Shown: positions 44,912-51,731 of the stretch, piece by piece
Position numbering within the stretch: the first letter of the stretch is position 1
Layout of the letters: every line of letters begins with the position of its first letter
From: Paradevosia shaoguanensis
GTDB lineage: Bacteria; Pseudomonadota; Alphaproteobacteria; Rhizobiales; Devosiaceae
Direction of reading: 5' to 3'
DNA: 64,000 nt
NCBI RefSeq assembly: GCF_016801025.1
Contig: NZ_CP068983.1
Span: 3,030,501 to 3,094,500 of the forward strand
The notes under the pieces: generated by a model
Told to the model about the DNA's origin: nothing
Seen by the model: the letters and a program-made list of their open reading frames with translations, nothing else
The model's database searches: none
Made by a program: the position numbers and the translations under genes

Positions 44912-44930
44912 AACGCTCGCATGATGTCTG
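44898..44930. terminator. Stem-loop between the transporter ATPase and CutC genes
   Basis: CAGACATCATG and CATGATGTCTG pair perfectly over 11 bases with an 11-base loop that holds the stop codon. It lies between convergent genes and can act on both strands. No T run follows. Confidence 0.6.
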
Positions 44931-44944
44931 CCGTGGGCTGAGCC

Positions 44945-45742
44945 TTACGCTCGTGCTGCGGCGATCGTGGCGCGCACTGCATCGGGGTTGGTGACGGTCG
45001 AGCGATATTCGCGATCCGCGTCCGTGCCGCCCATGCCAACTTGCAGGTTGCGATAGATCATCGCGCTCGGCTGCTGCATGGGGGCGGAAAAATGCATCTC
45101 CCGCAGGCCCGTGAGCCGCCGCACCTCAGCGATATTGTCAACGTTCAGCCGCCCGCATCCCATGACGATGATGCGGTCGCCCGCCTGCTCGACAAGCGCC
45201 GCCGTCAGGGCCGCGCCTTCGAGGGCAGAATTTCGCTGGCCGCTCGTGAGCACCCGATGAACTCCGCATCGAATGAGCGCCTCAAGCGCCTCGTGCGGAT
45301 CGGCCGTCATATCGAAGGCGCGATGGCAGGTTATCTGCATGTTGCCGGCCTTGGACGCGAGAGCCTTCATGCGCTCCTCATCAATGCGGCCATCCGCCGT
45401 CAGGCAGCCGATGACGATGCCTGGTGCGCCAATCTCGCGCAGCATCTCGACGTCATCGAGCATCGTCTGGAATTCGGTTTCCGAGTAGAGGAAGTCGCCG
45501 CCTCGCGGCCGAACGATCGTGTAGAATGGGATTTTGGCCAGGCGCAGCGCCTGCTTGACGGTCCCCATGCTGGGCGTGATTCCACCCTCGACAAGACTGG
45601 CGCAGAGCTCGGCACGGTCGGCGCCTCCGCGCTGGGCCGCCAACAGCCCATCCAGGCCCTCGACACAGATTTCAACTACCGGAATGCCATGCAGGTCCGA
45701 TCCGTTGTGTGAGGCAAGAGAGGTCGCATTGCCTCGCGTCAT
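44945..45742 (-). CDS. CutC family protein
   Basis: This 265-residue TIM-barrel protein has the CutC pattern: VEICVEGLDGLLAAQRGGADRAELCASLVEGGITPSMG, FYTIVRPRGGDFLYSETEF, GIVIGCLTADGRIDEERM, ITCHRAFDMTADPHEALEALI, VHRVLTSGQRNSALEGAALTAALVEQAGDRIIVMGCGRL and MHFSA. The family was named for copper tolerance in Escherichia coli, but a copper role is disputed and I see no obvious copper-binding cluster. Its place after the ROK regulator in a sugar/peptide island points to a metabolic task. It is 59 bases downstream of the ROK gene on the same strand. Confidence 0.93.
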   Translation of the reverse strand: MTRGNATSLASHNGSDLHGIPVVEICVEGLDGLLAAQRGGADRAELCASLVEGGITPSMGTVKQALRLAKIPFYTIVRPRGGDFLYSETEFQTMLDDVEMLREIGAPGIVIGCLTADGRIDEERMKALASKAGNMQITCHRAFDMTADPHEALEALIRCGVHRVLTSGQRNSALEGAALTAALVEQAGDRIIVMGCGRLNVDNIAEVRRLTGLREMHFSAPMQQPSAMIYRNLQVGMGGTDADREYRSTVTNPDAVRATIAAARA

Positions 45743-45801
45743 GGTCCATCTCCTTGCGGCGACCTTTGCGCCGTCAAATACTTGGTTTCAGGGGGGTGTT
45801 G

Positions 45802-46965
45802 TCAGGCTGCGTCTCTGGACCCCTTGGCGCCGCCGGCCCCAATAAGATAGCGATGTGCCGCAATGGCGGCCGCGCCGCGAGCCCAGAAAATTTCATCGAC
45901 GTCATCGAAGCGAATGTCGGTTACCGAGCCGAGCTGGGGCAGCACGTATGCGTCGATCGCCTGCTTGGTTACCGTACGAAAGAGGCCGCCCACCGCGCCA
46001 TCGACCGAAGCAATAACAATGCGCTCGGGGTTGTTCAGCTGGATAAGGTGCGAAATCGCCAGGCCCAGGGCATTGCCCGCGCGGTGCAGGATGCCGATGG
46101 CGGCGGGATTGCCGGTCTTGGCCAGTTCCTCGATCTCCTGAGGGCTTTCGGCCGGTAGCGTTGCAGCGTGTGCCGCAGAGACGACGGCGTGCCGAGAGGC
46201 AATGGTATCGAGGCAACCGCGCTTGCCGCAGCGGCAGGGTATGCCGTCGAGCTCAATGGTGCAGTGCGCGAGTTCGCCGGCACCGCCCGCATGGCCGCGA
46301 TAAAGCCTACCGTCGATGTAGTGGGAGCAGCCAATGCTCTCCCCGAACGTCACGACGCTGAAGTTTACCTGCTCCTTGCCCCGGCCGAACAGTTTCTCGC
46401 CCACTGCTGCGGCATTGGCGTTGTTTTCCAGAGAGGTCGGAAGGCCGACACGTTCCTCGACCATTCGCGCGAGCGGCACATCTGCCCAGCCGAGGATTGC
46501 AGACTGCAGGCAGACGCTTTGTGAGTGATTGACGAAACCGGACAGAGCGACACTGAGCCCCAGTACACTCGCCCGATCAACACCCGCCATGCTCAATAGC
46601 GCAGGGAGCCCTTCCTCGATGATGTCGACGACCTCTTCGGGCACCCGCGTCGCGGGCAGGATGACCTGGGCAAGCACCGTGCCGTGCAGGTCGGCGAGCA
46701 CCATTGGACAGCCAAACTGCTCGATGGACATCCCCACCAGATAGCCATGGCTCGCATTGATCTCGAGCAGGATCGATGGTCTCCCAAGCCTGCTGCTGCC
46801 ATAGCTGGTTTCGGCCTCGCGGAGGATACCGGCGTCGATGAGTTCTCCACTCAGCCCGGAGAGGGCGGCACGGCTGAGTCCGAGAATTTCTGCAATGGCA
46901 GCGCGGCTGAGCGGGCCACGGTCGATCAGCGTCTGAAGAATCGCGCGTTTGGATGATGTGAGCAA
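45802..46965 (-). CDS. ROK family transcriptional regulator (NagC/XylR type)
   Basis: This 387-residue protein has an N-terminal winged helix (RAILQTLIDRGPLSRAAIAEILGLSRAALSGLSGELIDAGIL, about 7-50) joined to a ROK domain. The ROK zinc site is complete: GHAGGAGELAH and CRCGKRGC with Cys244, Cys246 and Cys251, plus His234. The kinase features are lost: the usual NDAN motif reads NNAN (Asn182 in place of the catalytic Asp) and the ATP-binding DxGGT start is absent (VGMSIEQFG). So it senses a sugar but should not phosphorylate it. It likely represses the island from 35.5 to 45.7 kb. Confidence 0.93.
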   Translation of the reverse strand: MLTSSKRAILQTLIDRGPLSRAAIAEILGLSRAALSGLSGELIDAGILREAETSYGSSRLGRPSILLEINASHGYLVGMSIEQFGCPMVLADLHGTVLAQVILPATRVPEEVVDIIEEGLPALLSMAGVDRASVLGLSVALSGFVNHSQSVCLQSAILGWADVPLARMVEERVGLPTSLENNANAAAVGEKLFGRGKEQVNFSVVTFGESIGCSHYIDGRLYRGHAGGAGELAHCTIELDGIPCRCGKRGCLDTIASRHAVVSAAHAATLPAESPQEIEELAKTGNPAAIGILHRAGNALGLAISHLIQLNNPERIVIASVDGAVGGLFRTVTKQAIDAYVLPQLGSVTDIRFDDVDEIFWARGAAAIAAHRYLIGAGGAKGSRDAA

Positions 46966-47021
46966 GAACCACCCAATTGATGAATTGCTATACCGGTTAT
47001 CGGGGATACATATGACCGTCA

Positions 47022-47061
47022 GTGAACTAAAACAAGGATTATCTTACACTATGTGAATTAG
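47022..47061. promoter_or_regulatory. Candidate autoregulatory site upstream of the ROK gene
   Basis: GTGAACTAA (47022-47030) with AGGATTAT following, and a second GTGAATTAG at 47053-47061, lie 57-96 bases upstream of the ROK start. The first copy is identical to the 9-mer at 41291. A repressor site is inferred. Confidence 0.5.
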
Positions 47062-47183
47062 ATTGTGCCTTGGAGCCGTTCAATCTGAACCAGCTTTGCG
47101 GCTGTTGTGGCGCGTCGAGGGATACGCTGGCGGTCTCGAATCTCCTAGGGTAGCAATCCAAATCCAGAGACCAGGAGCCTGCC

Positions 47184-48008
47184 TTGACCGTCTTCGACCA
47201 TGCCGTCGTCAATGTCCTTGGAGGGATGAAGGAGGCGGCGGCGCGCTATGAGCAGCTGGGATTCCGGCTGACGCCGCGTGGCTATCATACGCTGGGGTCG
47301 ATCAATCATCTGGCCGTCTTCGGCAGCGACTATCTCGAACTCCTCGGCTATGCGCCGGGCGAGCGTGAGAAGCGGGCGGAGCTTTGGGAGCATCCTGCTG
47401 GGCTGACCGGGTTGGCGTTGCGGACGCAGGATGCGGCGGGGTTGCATGCGGCGATGGCGGAGGCGGGCGTTGCCGTGGAAGCCTGCAAGGACTTTTCGCG
47501 GCCGGTCGAGATCGATGGCGTGCAGCACGAAGCCGCGTTCCGCACTTTCCAGCTCGATCGCAAGGCGGTCGCCAATGGGCGCATTTTCTTCTGCCAGCAC
47601 AAGACGCCGGAACTGATCTGGCGCAGCGAATATCAGGATCATCCGAACGGCGTCACGGGCATTGCCGGCGCGTTCGTCGTGACCACCGGGCCGTCCGCCA
47701 TTCCCGACATGCTCGCGGCCGCGCCGGGGTTGGCGCGCGAGGCCGAGGGCGTTGTGCGCGCAGGGAACACCTGCCTGCGATTTGCGCCGGCCGAGGCGAT
47801 AGCGGCGCATTTCGGTGTGCGTGAGCTGCCGGGTCCTCTCGGCCAGAACATGCGGATGGTGGGGCTGGAATTGCGCTCCCGCGACATTGCCCAGACAGCG
47901 GCCTGCCTTGAGGCGGGCGGCGTTCCCTTCGAGCGTGGAGCGGGTTGGGTTCAGGTCGACGCCGACGAGGCGGCGGGGCTCATCCTGCGCTTCGTCGCGC
48001 AGGACTGA
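47184..48008 (+). CDS. VOC family protein (glyoxalase-like domain)
   Basis: This 274-residue protein opens FDHAVVNVLGGMKEAAARYEQLGFRLTPRGYHTLGSINHLAVFGSDYLELLGY, the pattern of the larger glyoxalase-like domain proteins: His ligand in FDHAV and Glu ligand in YLELLGY. A second half repeats the fold (TGIAGAFVVTT and LELRSRDIAQTAACLEAGGVPFE). The substrate is unknown. TTG at 47184 is the start, with CAGGAG 6 bases upstream. It is followed by a terminator shared with the convergent binding-protein gene. Confidence 0.85.
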   Translation: MTVFDHAVVNVLGGMKEAAARYEQLGFRLTPRGYHTLGSINHLAVFGSDYLELLGYAPGEREKRAELWEHPAGLTGLALRTQDAAGLHAAMAEAGVAVEACKDFSRPVEIDGVQHEAAFRTFQLDRKAVANGRIFFCQHKTPELIWRSEYQDHPNGVTGIAGAFVVTTGPSAIPDMLAAAPGLAREAEGVVRAGNTCLRFAPAEAIAAHFGVRELPGPLGQNMRMVGLELRSRDIAQTAACLEAGGVPFERGAGWVQVDADEAAGLILRFVAQD

Positions 48009-48021
48009 GCGGAAGGAGGCA

Positions 48022-48044
48022 GCCCCGCCCTTGGGAGGCGGGGC
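48022..48044. terminator. Bidirectional terminator after the VOC gene
   Basis: GCCCCGCC and GGCGGGGC form a perfect 8-base stem with a 7-base loop between two convergent genes. Confidence 0.75.
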
Positions 48045-48053
48045 CGCGAAGGA

Positions 48054-49604
48054 TTATTTGGCGGGGGCGGCGAGGTCCGTCAGGAAGCCGCGCGCATCCG
48101 GCTCGAAGCCCTTGAGCTTTTCCGACGTGAAGGCGTGCAGCCGCTGGTGAGCGACGATGTAGTAAGGCAGGTCCTTGGCGATCTGCGTGGCGGCGTCCTT
48201 GTAGGCGGCGGCGCGGGCTTCGGGCGCGCTTTCGCTGCGGCCCTTTTCGAGCGCGGCATCGACGACGGGGTTTGAATAGCTGCCCCAGTTGAAATTGCCG
48301 CCAGTATGGAGCTGGCCATACATGGCGCGGTCGGGGTCGACGAGGTTGCCCCAGCTCAGGAACGAGATCTGGTAGGTCTTGCCCTGGTTGCCCTTCATGA
48401 AGGTCGGGTAGTCGACGGCCTGCAGCTCGGTCTTGATGCCGGCCGAGGTGAAGACGTTCTGGATGTATTCGATCGACTGCACGCGCTCGGCATCTTCCGA
48501 ATTGGTGCCGATGGTGAGCGCGAGCTGCTTGCCGTCCTTGGCGCGGATGCCGTCGGCGCCGACCTTCCAGCCCAGGGCATCGAGTTCGGCCATGGCGGCT
48601 TCGACATCGAAAGTGGGCTGGGTGACGGAGGCGTCATAAGCCCAGGGGAAAGCCGGCATCAGGATCGAGGCGGCGGCCTGATCGAGCCCGCCATAGATCT
48701 GGTCGACGATTGTCGCCTGGTCGATGAGCTTGGCGAGAGCCGTGCGCATGGCCGGATCGGAGAGCAGCGGATCGGCGGTGTTGAAGTTCACGTAGATGAA
48801 CGACACCGACGGCACGACGCTATGGCTGAGCTTGGCATTGGCCGAGAGCGTGCCAACTTCGGCGGGCGGCAGCGGGCTATAGATGAGGTCGAGATCGCCG
48901 GCTTCCATGGCCTGGGCGCGGGCTGAGCCGTTGCCGACGACGATGGCCTCGATCTTCTTCACGGCGGGTTCGCCACCCCAGTAATCGGGGTTGGCTACGA
49001 GGTTGATCTGGCTGCCGCGGAGCCAGCTATCGAACCTGAAGGGGCCGGTTCCGATGGGGGCGGAACCGAACTCGGCATTACCTTCGGCCGCAGCGCGGGG
49101 AAGGATGCCGAGATCGAGGTAGGAGAACAGCGGCGCATAGGGCTCCTTGAGCTTGAACTGCACCGTGTGCTCATCAAGCGCCGTCACGCCGTCGATAGGC
49201 TCGTAGAGCGAGCGCGAGCGGGCGTTGAGATTGGGATCGACCATGGTGGTGTAGGTGAACACCACATCGTCCGCCGTCAGCGGCTGGCCGTTGTGGAACT
49301 TGACGCCTTCGCGCAGGTGGAAGATCAGCGTCAGCGGATCGGGCGTTTCCCAGCTCGTGGCGAGGGCCGGCTTGGGCTGGAAGTTTTCATCCAGGCGCAC
49401 AAGGCCGTCATAGAGTAGGTCGTCGAGACGATAGCTCGTGGTTTCGGCGGCGAGGCGCGCATCGAGCGAGAGGGAATCGACGTCGAGGCCGACGCGTACC
49501 GTCTCGGGCGGATTCACCAGGTCCGCCAGGGCCGCGGGCGCGCCCAGGCACAGCGAGGCGATGGTTCCCAGCAGCAGGGAATGCAGGCGTAGTTTCAGGG
49601 TCAT
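48054..49604 (-). CDS. Peptide-type ABC transporter substrate-binding protein (family 5), without nearby permease
   Basis: This 516-residue periplasmic protein has a signal peptide (LRLHSLLLGTIASLCLGAPAALA) and family 5 motifs: ALATSWETPDPLTLIFHLREGVKFHNGQPLTADDVVFTYTTMVD, IGTGPFRFDSWLRGSQINLVANPDYWGG and PAMRTALAKLIDQATIVDQIYGG. It follows hyuA by 32 bases on the same strand, so it belongs to the hydantoinase/oxoprolinase operon. No permease or ATPase for it is in the window; it must use a transporter encoded elsewhere or act as a lone binding protein. Confidence 0.92.
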   Translation of the reverse strand: MTLKLRLHSLLLGTIASLCLGAPAALADLVNPPETVRVGLDVDSLSLDARLAAETTSYRLDDLLYDGLVRLDENFQPKPALATSWETPDPLTLIFHLREGVKFHNGQPLTADDVVFTYTTMVDPNLNARSRSLYEPIDGVTALDEHTVQFKLKEPYAPLFSYLDLGILPRAAAEGNAEFGSAPIGTGPFRFDSWLRGSQINLVANPDYWGGEPAVKKIEAIVVGNGSARAQAMEAGDLDLIYSPLPPAEVGTLSANAKLSHSVVPSVSFIYVNFNTADPLLSDPAMRTALAKLIDQATIVDQIYGGLDQAAASILMPAFPWAYDASVTQPTFDVEAAMAELDALGWKVGADGIRAKDGKQLALTIGTNSEDAERVQSIEYIQNVFTSAGIKTELQAVDYPTFMKGNQGKTYQISFLSWGNLVDPDRAMYGQLHTGGNFNWGSYSNPVVDAALEKGRSESAPEARAAAYKDAATQIAKDLPYYIVAHQRLHAFTSEKLKGFEPDARGFLTDLAAPAK

Positions 49605-49636
49605 GTTGTCTCCTCCCCTAGAAGGTCGACCGGGCC

Positions 49637-51730
49637 TCAGCGAGGGCCGGCTTTATCGATGATGAGATTGCCGGCGGGATCGACACGTCCATGCCAGCCC
49701 GGCAGGACGACGATGGTGGTGTCCTCCTGCTCGAGAATGGCGGATCCCTCGAACGTGTCGCCGATGGCGAGGCTGTTGCGTGAAAGCACGGTGGCGCGGT
49801 GGGCCACGCCCTTCCAGTAAAGGTCGCGCGCGCCCAGCGCCGGAGCCGTGCGCTCGCTGCCGGCGGCGGCGCTGCGGATGGACTCGACATAGCCGGTGAC
49901 GCGCAGGCGGATGGTGGTGATCTCCACCGAGGCCTCAAGGTCGCGGAAATGGTAGAGCCGCTCGTGGGCGCGATGGAAATCCTCGATGGCGGCAGCGATA
50001 TCGACGCTCTCGCCATTCCACTGCGCCGCGACCGGCAGGTTGAAGGCCTGGCCGTGGTAGCGCATGTCGAACGAGACGAGGAAATCGTGGCGGGTGAGCA
50101 GGTCGCCCTCGCCATCGATCCAGGTGCCCGCATCCCTGGCGAGGCCGGAGACGAGTTCGGCGATGTGCGCACCGGCCGTGGCATCCTCGGACAGATCGAA
50201 GAAGGCGGTGCGGACATAGTCGCGCTTGACGTCGGCCATGATGGCGCCGAGGGCGCAGAGCGTGCCGGGGCGCGCGGGGACGATCATGCGGGAAAGCCCG
50301 GCCGTGTCGGCAATGAGGTTGGCCTGGGTGGGGCCAGCGCCGCCGAAGGGCAGCAAGGTGAAGGAGCGCAGATCCTGCCCGCGCTGGGCGATGCCCTTGG
50401 AGAGCTCGGCGGTCATCACGGCAGTGGTGACGCGCAAGGCGGTTTCGGCGGCGCGGGCGGCGCGATCGGGACCTTCGGGCAGGCCGATGCGGGCGCCGAT
50501 GCGATCGAGCGCGGCGCGGGCGGCTTCGATATCGAGTCGCATGCGGCCGCCGACGAAGCGCTCGGGATCGATGAAGCCGGAGACGAGATAGCAATCGGTC
50601 ACGGTGGGCTCGGTGCCGCCGCGGCCGTAGCAGACCGGGCCCGGATCGGCGCCGGCCGAGGCCGGACCGATCTTGAGGACACCGTAATCGTCGACCCAGA
50701 CGATGGAGCCGCCACCGGCGCCGATAGCCGAGACGTTGACCACCGGCAGGATGATGGGAAAATCGCCGATATGGGTGCTGTTGGTCATTTCGGGCTCGCC
50801 CGCGACGATGACCGACATATCGGCGGAGGTGCCGCCCATATCGACGGTGACGACGCGATCGACGCCCGAAGCGCTGGCCGAGACGGCGGCAGCGACGACG
50901 CCGGAAGCGGGGCCGGAGAGCAGCGTATCGATGGGGCGCTCGGCAGCGGTGGCGAGGCTCAGCGTGCCGCCATTATTGGCGGTGATGTAGATCGGCGCGG
51001 CTATGCCCAGGGCTTTGACGCGGCGGTCGAGCCGTTCGAGATAGCTCGACATGATGGGCTGCACATAGGCGTTCATCAGGGCGACGAGCCCGCGCTCATA
51101 TTCGCGCTGTTCGGGCCAGATGGCGGCGGAGGCGGTCACCTCGACATTGGGCAGGCGCTGCTTGAGGCGCGCGGCGAGGTCGAGTTCGACATCGGGGCGG
51201 CGATAGGAATGGAGGAGCAGGATGCCCACCGCTTCGACGCCGGCGGCGCGGAACGTATCGGCGATGGCGTCGAGTTCAGCATCGGTGGCGGACTCCTCGA
51301 CCGAGCCGTCTTCGAGAATGCGCGTGGCTGTTTCGAGGACGAGGCGGCGGCGCACCAGCGGCTCTTCCTTGTCCACCAGGTAAGAGAAGGCGTTCGGCAT
51401 CTGGCTGCGGCCGATTTCGAGGACGCCGCGCATGCCGCGCGATACCACCAGCCCCATCCGGGCGCCGCGCCGCTGGATGACGGCGTTAAGGCCGATGGTG
51501 GTGCCGTGAACGATGAGGCGCACGTCCTCAGGGCGACGCCCGGCGCGTTCGAGCAGCTTGGGCAGGCCACGCTCGACGGAGGCGGAAGGGTCCTGCGGAA
51601 CGCTCGGTTCCTTGAAGATGGTGATGGCGCCGGTGGCGGCATCGGCCAGCACGAAATCTGTAAAGGTGCCGCCCACGTCGATGCCAATGCGGCAGCCGGT
51701 CTGGGGGTGGATCGGAGACTGGTCGGTCAT
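49637..51730 (-). CDS. hyuA: Hydantoinase/oxoprolinase family protein, subunit A
   Basis: This 697-residue protein starts with the actin-like ATPase motif GCRIGIDVGGTFTDFVLADAATGAI, followed by IVHGTTIGLNAVIQRRGARMGLVVSRGMRGVLEIGR, ALMNAYVQPIMSSYLERL, VVTVDMGGTSADMSVI, VNVSAIGAGGGSIVWVDDYGVLKIGPASAGADPGPVCYGRGG and FGGAGPTQANLIAD. These are HyuA/OXPA features; the subunit hydrolyses ATP to open cyclic imides or lactams such as hydantoins or 5-oxoproline together with HyuB. The ATG is 1 base after hyuB. The exact substrate is not shown. Confidence 0.94.
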   Translation of the reverse strand: MTDQSPIHPQTGCRIGIDVGGTFTDFVLADAATGAITIFKEPSVPQDPSASVERGLPKLLERAGRRPEDVRLIVHGTTIGLNAVIQRRGARMGLVVSRGMRGVLEIGRSQMPNAFSYLVDKEEPLVRRRLVLETATRILEDGSVEESATDAELDAIADTFRAAGVEAVGILLLHSYRRPDVELDLAARLKQRLPNVEVTASAAIWPEQREYERGLVALMNAYVQPIMSSYLERLDRRVKALGIAAPIYITANNGGTLSLATAAERPIDTLLSGPASGVVAAAVSASASGVDRVVTVDMGGTSADMSVIVAGEPEMTNSTHIGDFPIILPVVNVSAIGAGGGSIVWVDDYGVLKIGPASAGADPGPVCYGRGGTEPTVTDCYLVSGFIDPERFVGGRMRLDIEAARAALDRIGARIGLPEGPDRAARAAETALRVTTAVMTAELSKGIAQRGQDLRSFTLLPFGGAGPTQANLIADTAGLSRMIVPARPGTLCALGAIMADVKRDYVRTAFFDLSEDATAGAHIAELVSGLARDAGTWIDGEGDLLTRHDFLVSFDMRYHGQAFNLPVAAQWNGESVDIAAAIEDFHRAHERLYHFRDLEASVEITTIRLRVTGYVESIRSAAAGSERTAPALGARDLYWKGVAHRATVLSRNSLAIGDTFEGSAILEQEDTTIVVLPGWHGRVDPAGNLIIDKAGPR

Positions 51731-51731
51731 G

